From Pseudomonadota bacterium (GTDB lineage Bacteria; Pseudomonadota; Alphaproteobacteria; Rhizobiales; Xanthobacteraceae), in contig JAJYAH010000460.1 in the NCBI GenBank assembly GCA_021779635.1, positions 1-6,002 of the forward strand: a stretch of DNA of 6,002 nucleotides, read 5' to 3'. The position numbers and the translations under genes were made by a program. Positions 5,800 through 6,002 of the stretch are shown piece after piece; within the stretch, counting starts at the first letter, position 1, and each line of letters starts with the position of its first letter. The notes under the pieces were generated by a model. It ran no database searches. It worked only from the letters and a program-made list of their open reading frames with translations, and was not told where the DNA came from.

Positions 5800-5825
5800 G
5801 GAACACTGGAAATGTCAGCGCGTTC
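5800..5825 (+). promoter_or_regulatory. Candidate EcfG (general-stress sigma factor) promoter of uvrA
   Basis: GGAAC (5800-5804), 16 bases, then CGTTC (5821-5825) matches the alphaproteobacterial EcfG consensus GGAAC-N16/17-cGTT exactly. Transcription would begin about 5830-5835, some 90 bases before the uvrA ATG. The -10 half shares GTTC (5822-5825) with the LexA box. Confidence 0.5.
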
Positions 5826-5835
5826 TTCCTATGTT
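5807..5835 (+). promoter_or_regulatory. Candidate housekeeping promoter of uvrA
   Basis: TGGAAA (5807-5812), a 17-base spacer and TATGTT (5830-5835) match the sigma-70 type hexamers at four of six positions each. The -10 lies inside the LexA box, so LexA binding would block it. It competes for the same DNA as the EcfG candidate; either or both could be used. Confidence 0.35.
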
Positions 5836-5836
5836 C
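5822..5836. promoter_or_regulatory. LexA (SOS) box of uvrA
   Basis: GTTCTTCCTATGTTC is an exact GTTC-N7-GTTC alphaproteobacterial LexA site, 89 bases before the uvrA ATG and overlapping both promoter candidates. uvrA is a classic SOS gene, so site and gene support each other. Confidence 0.8.
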
Positions 5837-5859
5837 CGAACTCAGCCCTTGGCGTCGTT

Positions 5860-5880
5860 TCTTCCGCTGTTTGTGGAAGA
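5860..5880 (+). other. Small hairpin in the uvrA leader
   Basis: TCTTCC (5860-5865) and GGAAGA (5875-5880) are perfect inverted copies around a 9-base loop, 45 bases before the uvrA start. There is no T-run, so it is not a terminator. Its role is unclear and it may be chance. Confidence 0.3.
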
Positions 5881-5924
5881 GGCGCGCCCCAACGCGGCGC
5901 GATCAACGTGCTGGGAATGCCGAC

Positions 5925-6002
5925 ATGGATGAAGTGATCAGGGCCAAGCGCCAACAGACCGCCGGCTCCGGAACGCGCGCGATCACCATTCGCGGCGCGC
6001 GC
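5925..6002 (+). CDS. uvrA: UvrABC system protein A, N-terminus (partial)
   Basis: UvrA is the DNA-damage sensor of nucleotide excision repair: a dimeric ATPase that scans DNA with UvrB and loads it at lesions. Only 26 codons lie in the window, starting MDEVIRAKRQQ and reaching ITIRGAR at residues 20-26. The latter matches the start of the conserved UvrA N-terminus (I-x-I-RGAREHNLKN), just before the first Walker A motif, which lies outside. The start is ATG at 5925; upstream in-frame codons offer no better start, and the ribosome-binding site (GGGAA, about 5913-5917) is weak. The LexA box 89 bases upstream and the divergent ssb neighbour, a well-known arrangement, support the call made from this short fragment. 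Confidence 0.82.
   Translation, partial: MDEVIRAKRQQTAGSGTRAITIRGAR

Noticed and set aside
5796..5804. GAACGGAAC resembling a LexA half-site pair
   Set aside because: The two GAAC units are only one base apart; the GGAAC is better explained as the EcfG -35.

Overview
The window looks like chromosomal core DNA of a high-GC alphaproteobacterium. The proteins resemble the Bradyrhizobium / Rhodopseudomonas / Afipia group: a GyrA with an acidic C-terminal tail, an SSB ending in DDDIPF, a DUF2306 membrane protein and a PAPAY-type outer-membrane beta-barrel protein. The genus is inferred from remembered family features, not from a search. I see no insertion sequence, prophage, CRISPR array, tRNA or rRNA.

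Layout. On the minus strand, from right to left: ssb (3858-4349), a small DUF2306 membrane protein (3185-3583), gyrA (220-2946), and the first 18 codons of a probable secreted protein that runs off the left edge (1-55). On the plus strand: an outer-membrane beta-barrel protein (4879-5646) with a strong intrinsic terminator, then the first 26 codons of uvrA (5925 to the right edge). Intergenic DNA holds most of the regulatory signal.

How it fits together. gyrA, ssb and uvrA all serve DNA topology, replication and repair. Two exact copies of the alphaproteobacterial LexA (SOS) half-site arrangement GTTC-N7-GTTC are present, one at the predicted ssb promoter and one at the predicted uvrA promoter. 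The window is therefore a divergent ssb/uvrA SOS pair with an outer-membrane protein gene lying between the two halves. The ssb promoter also carries a perfect DnaA box (TTATCCACA) over its -10/start region. The uvrA promoter also carries a GGAAC-N16-CGTT match to the general-stress sigma factor EcfG, whose -10 element overlaps the LexA box. Upstream of the DUF2306 gene is an AT-rich imperfect palindrome that looks like an operator. Between it and ssb are three hairpins, one with perfect 14-bp arms.

No wholly new multi-gene system is visible. The parts most worth a second look are the layered regulatory sites around ssb and uvrA, the palindromic region 3640-3816, and the natural glutamine at the quinolone-contact position of GyrA.
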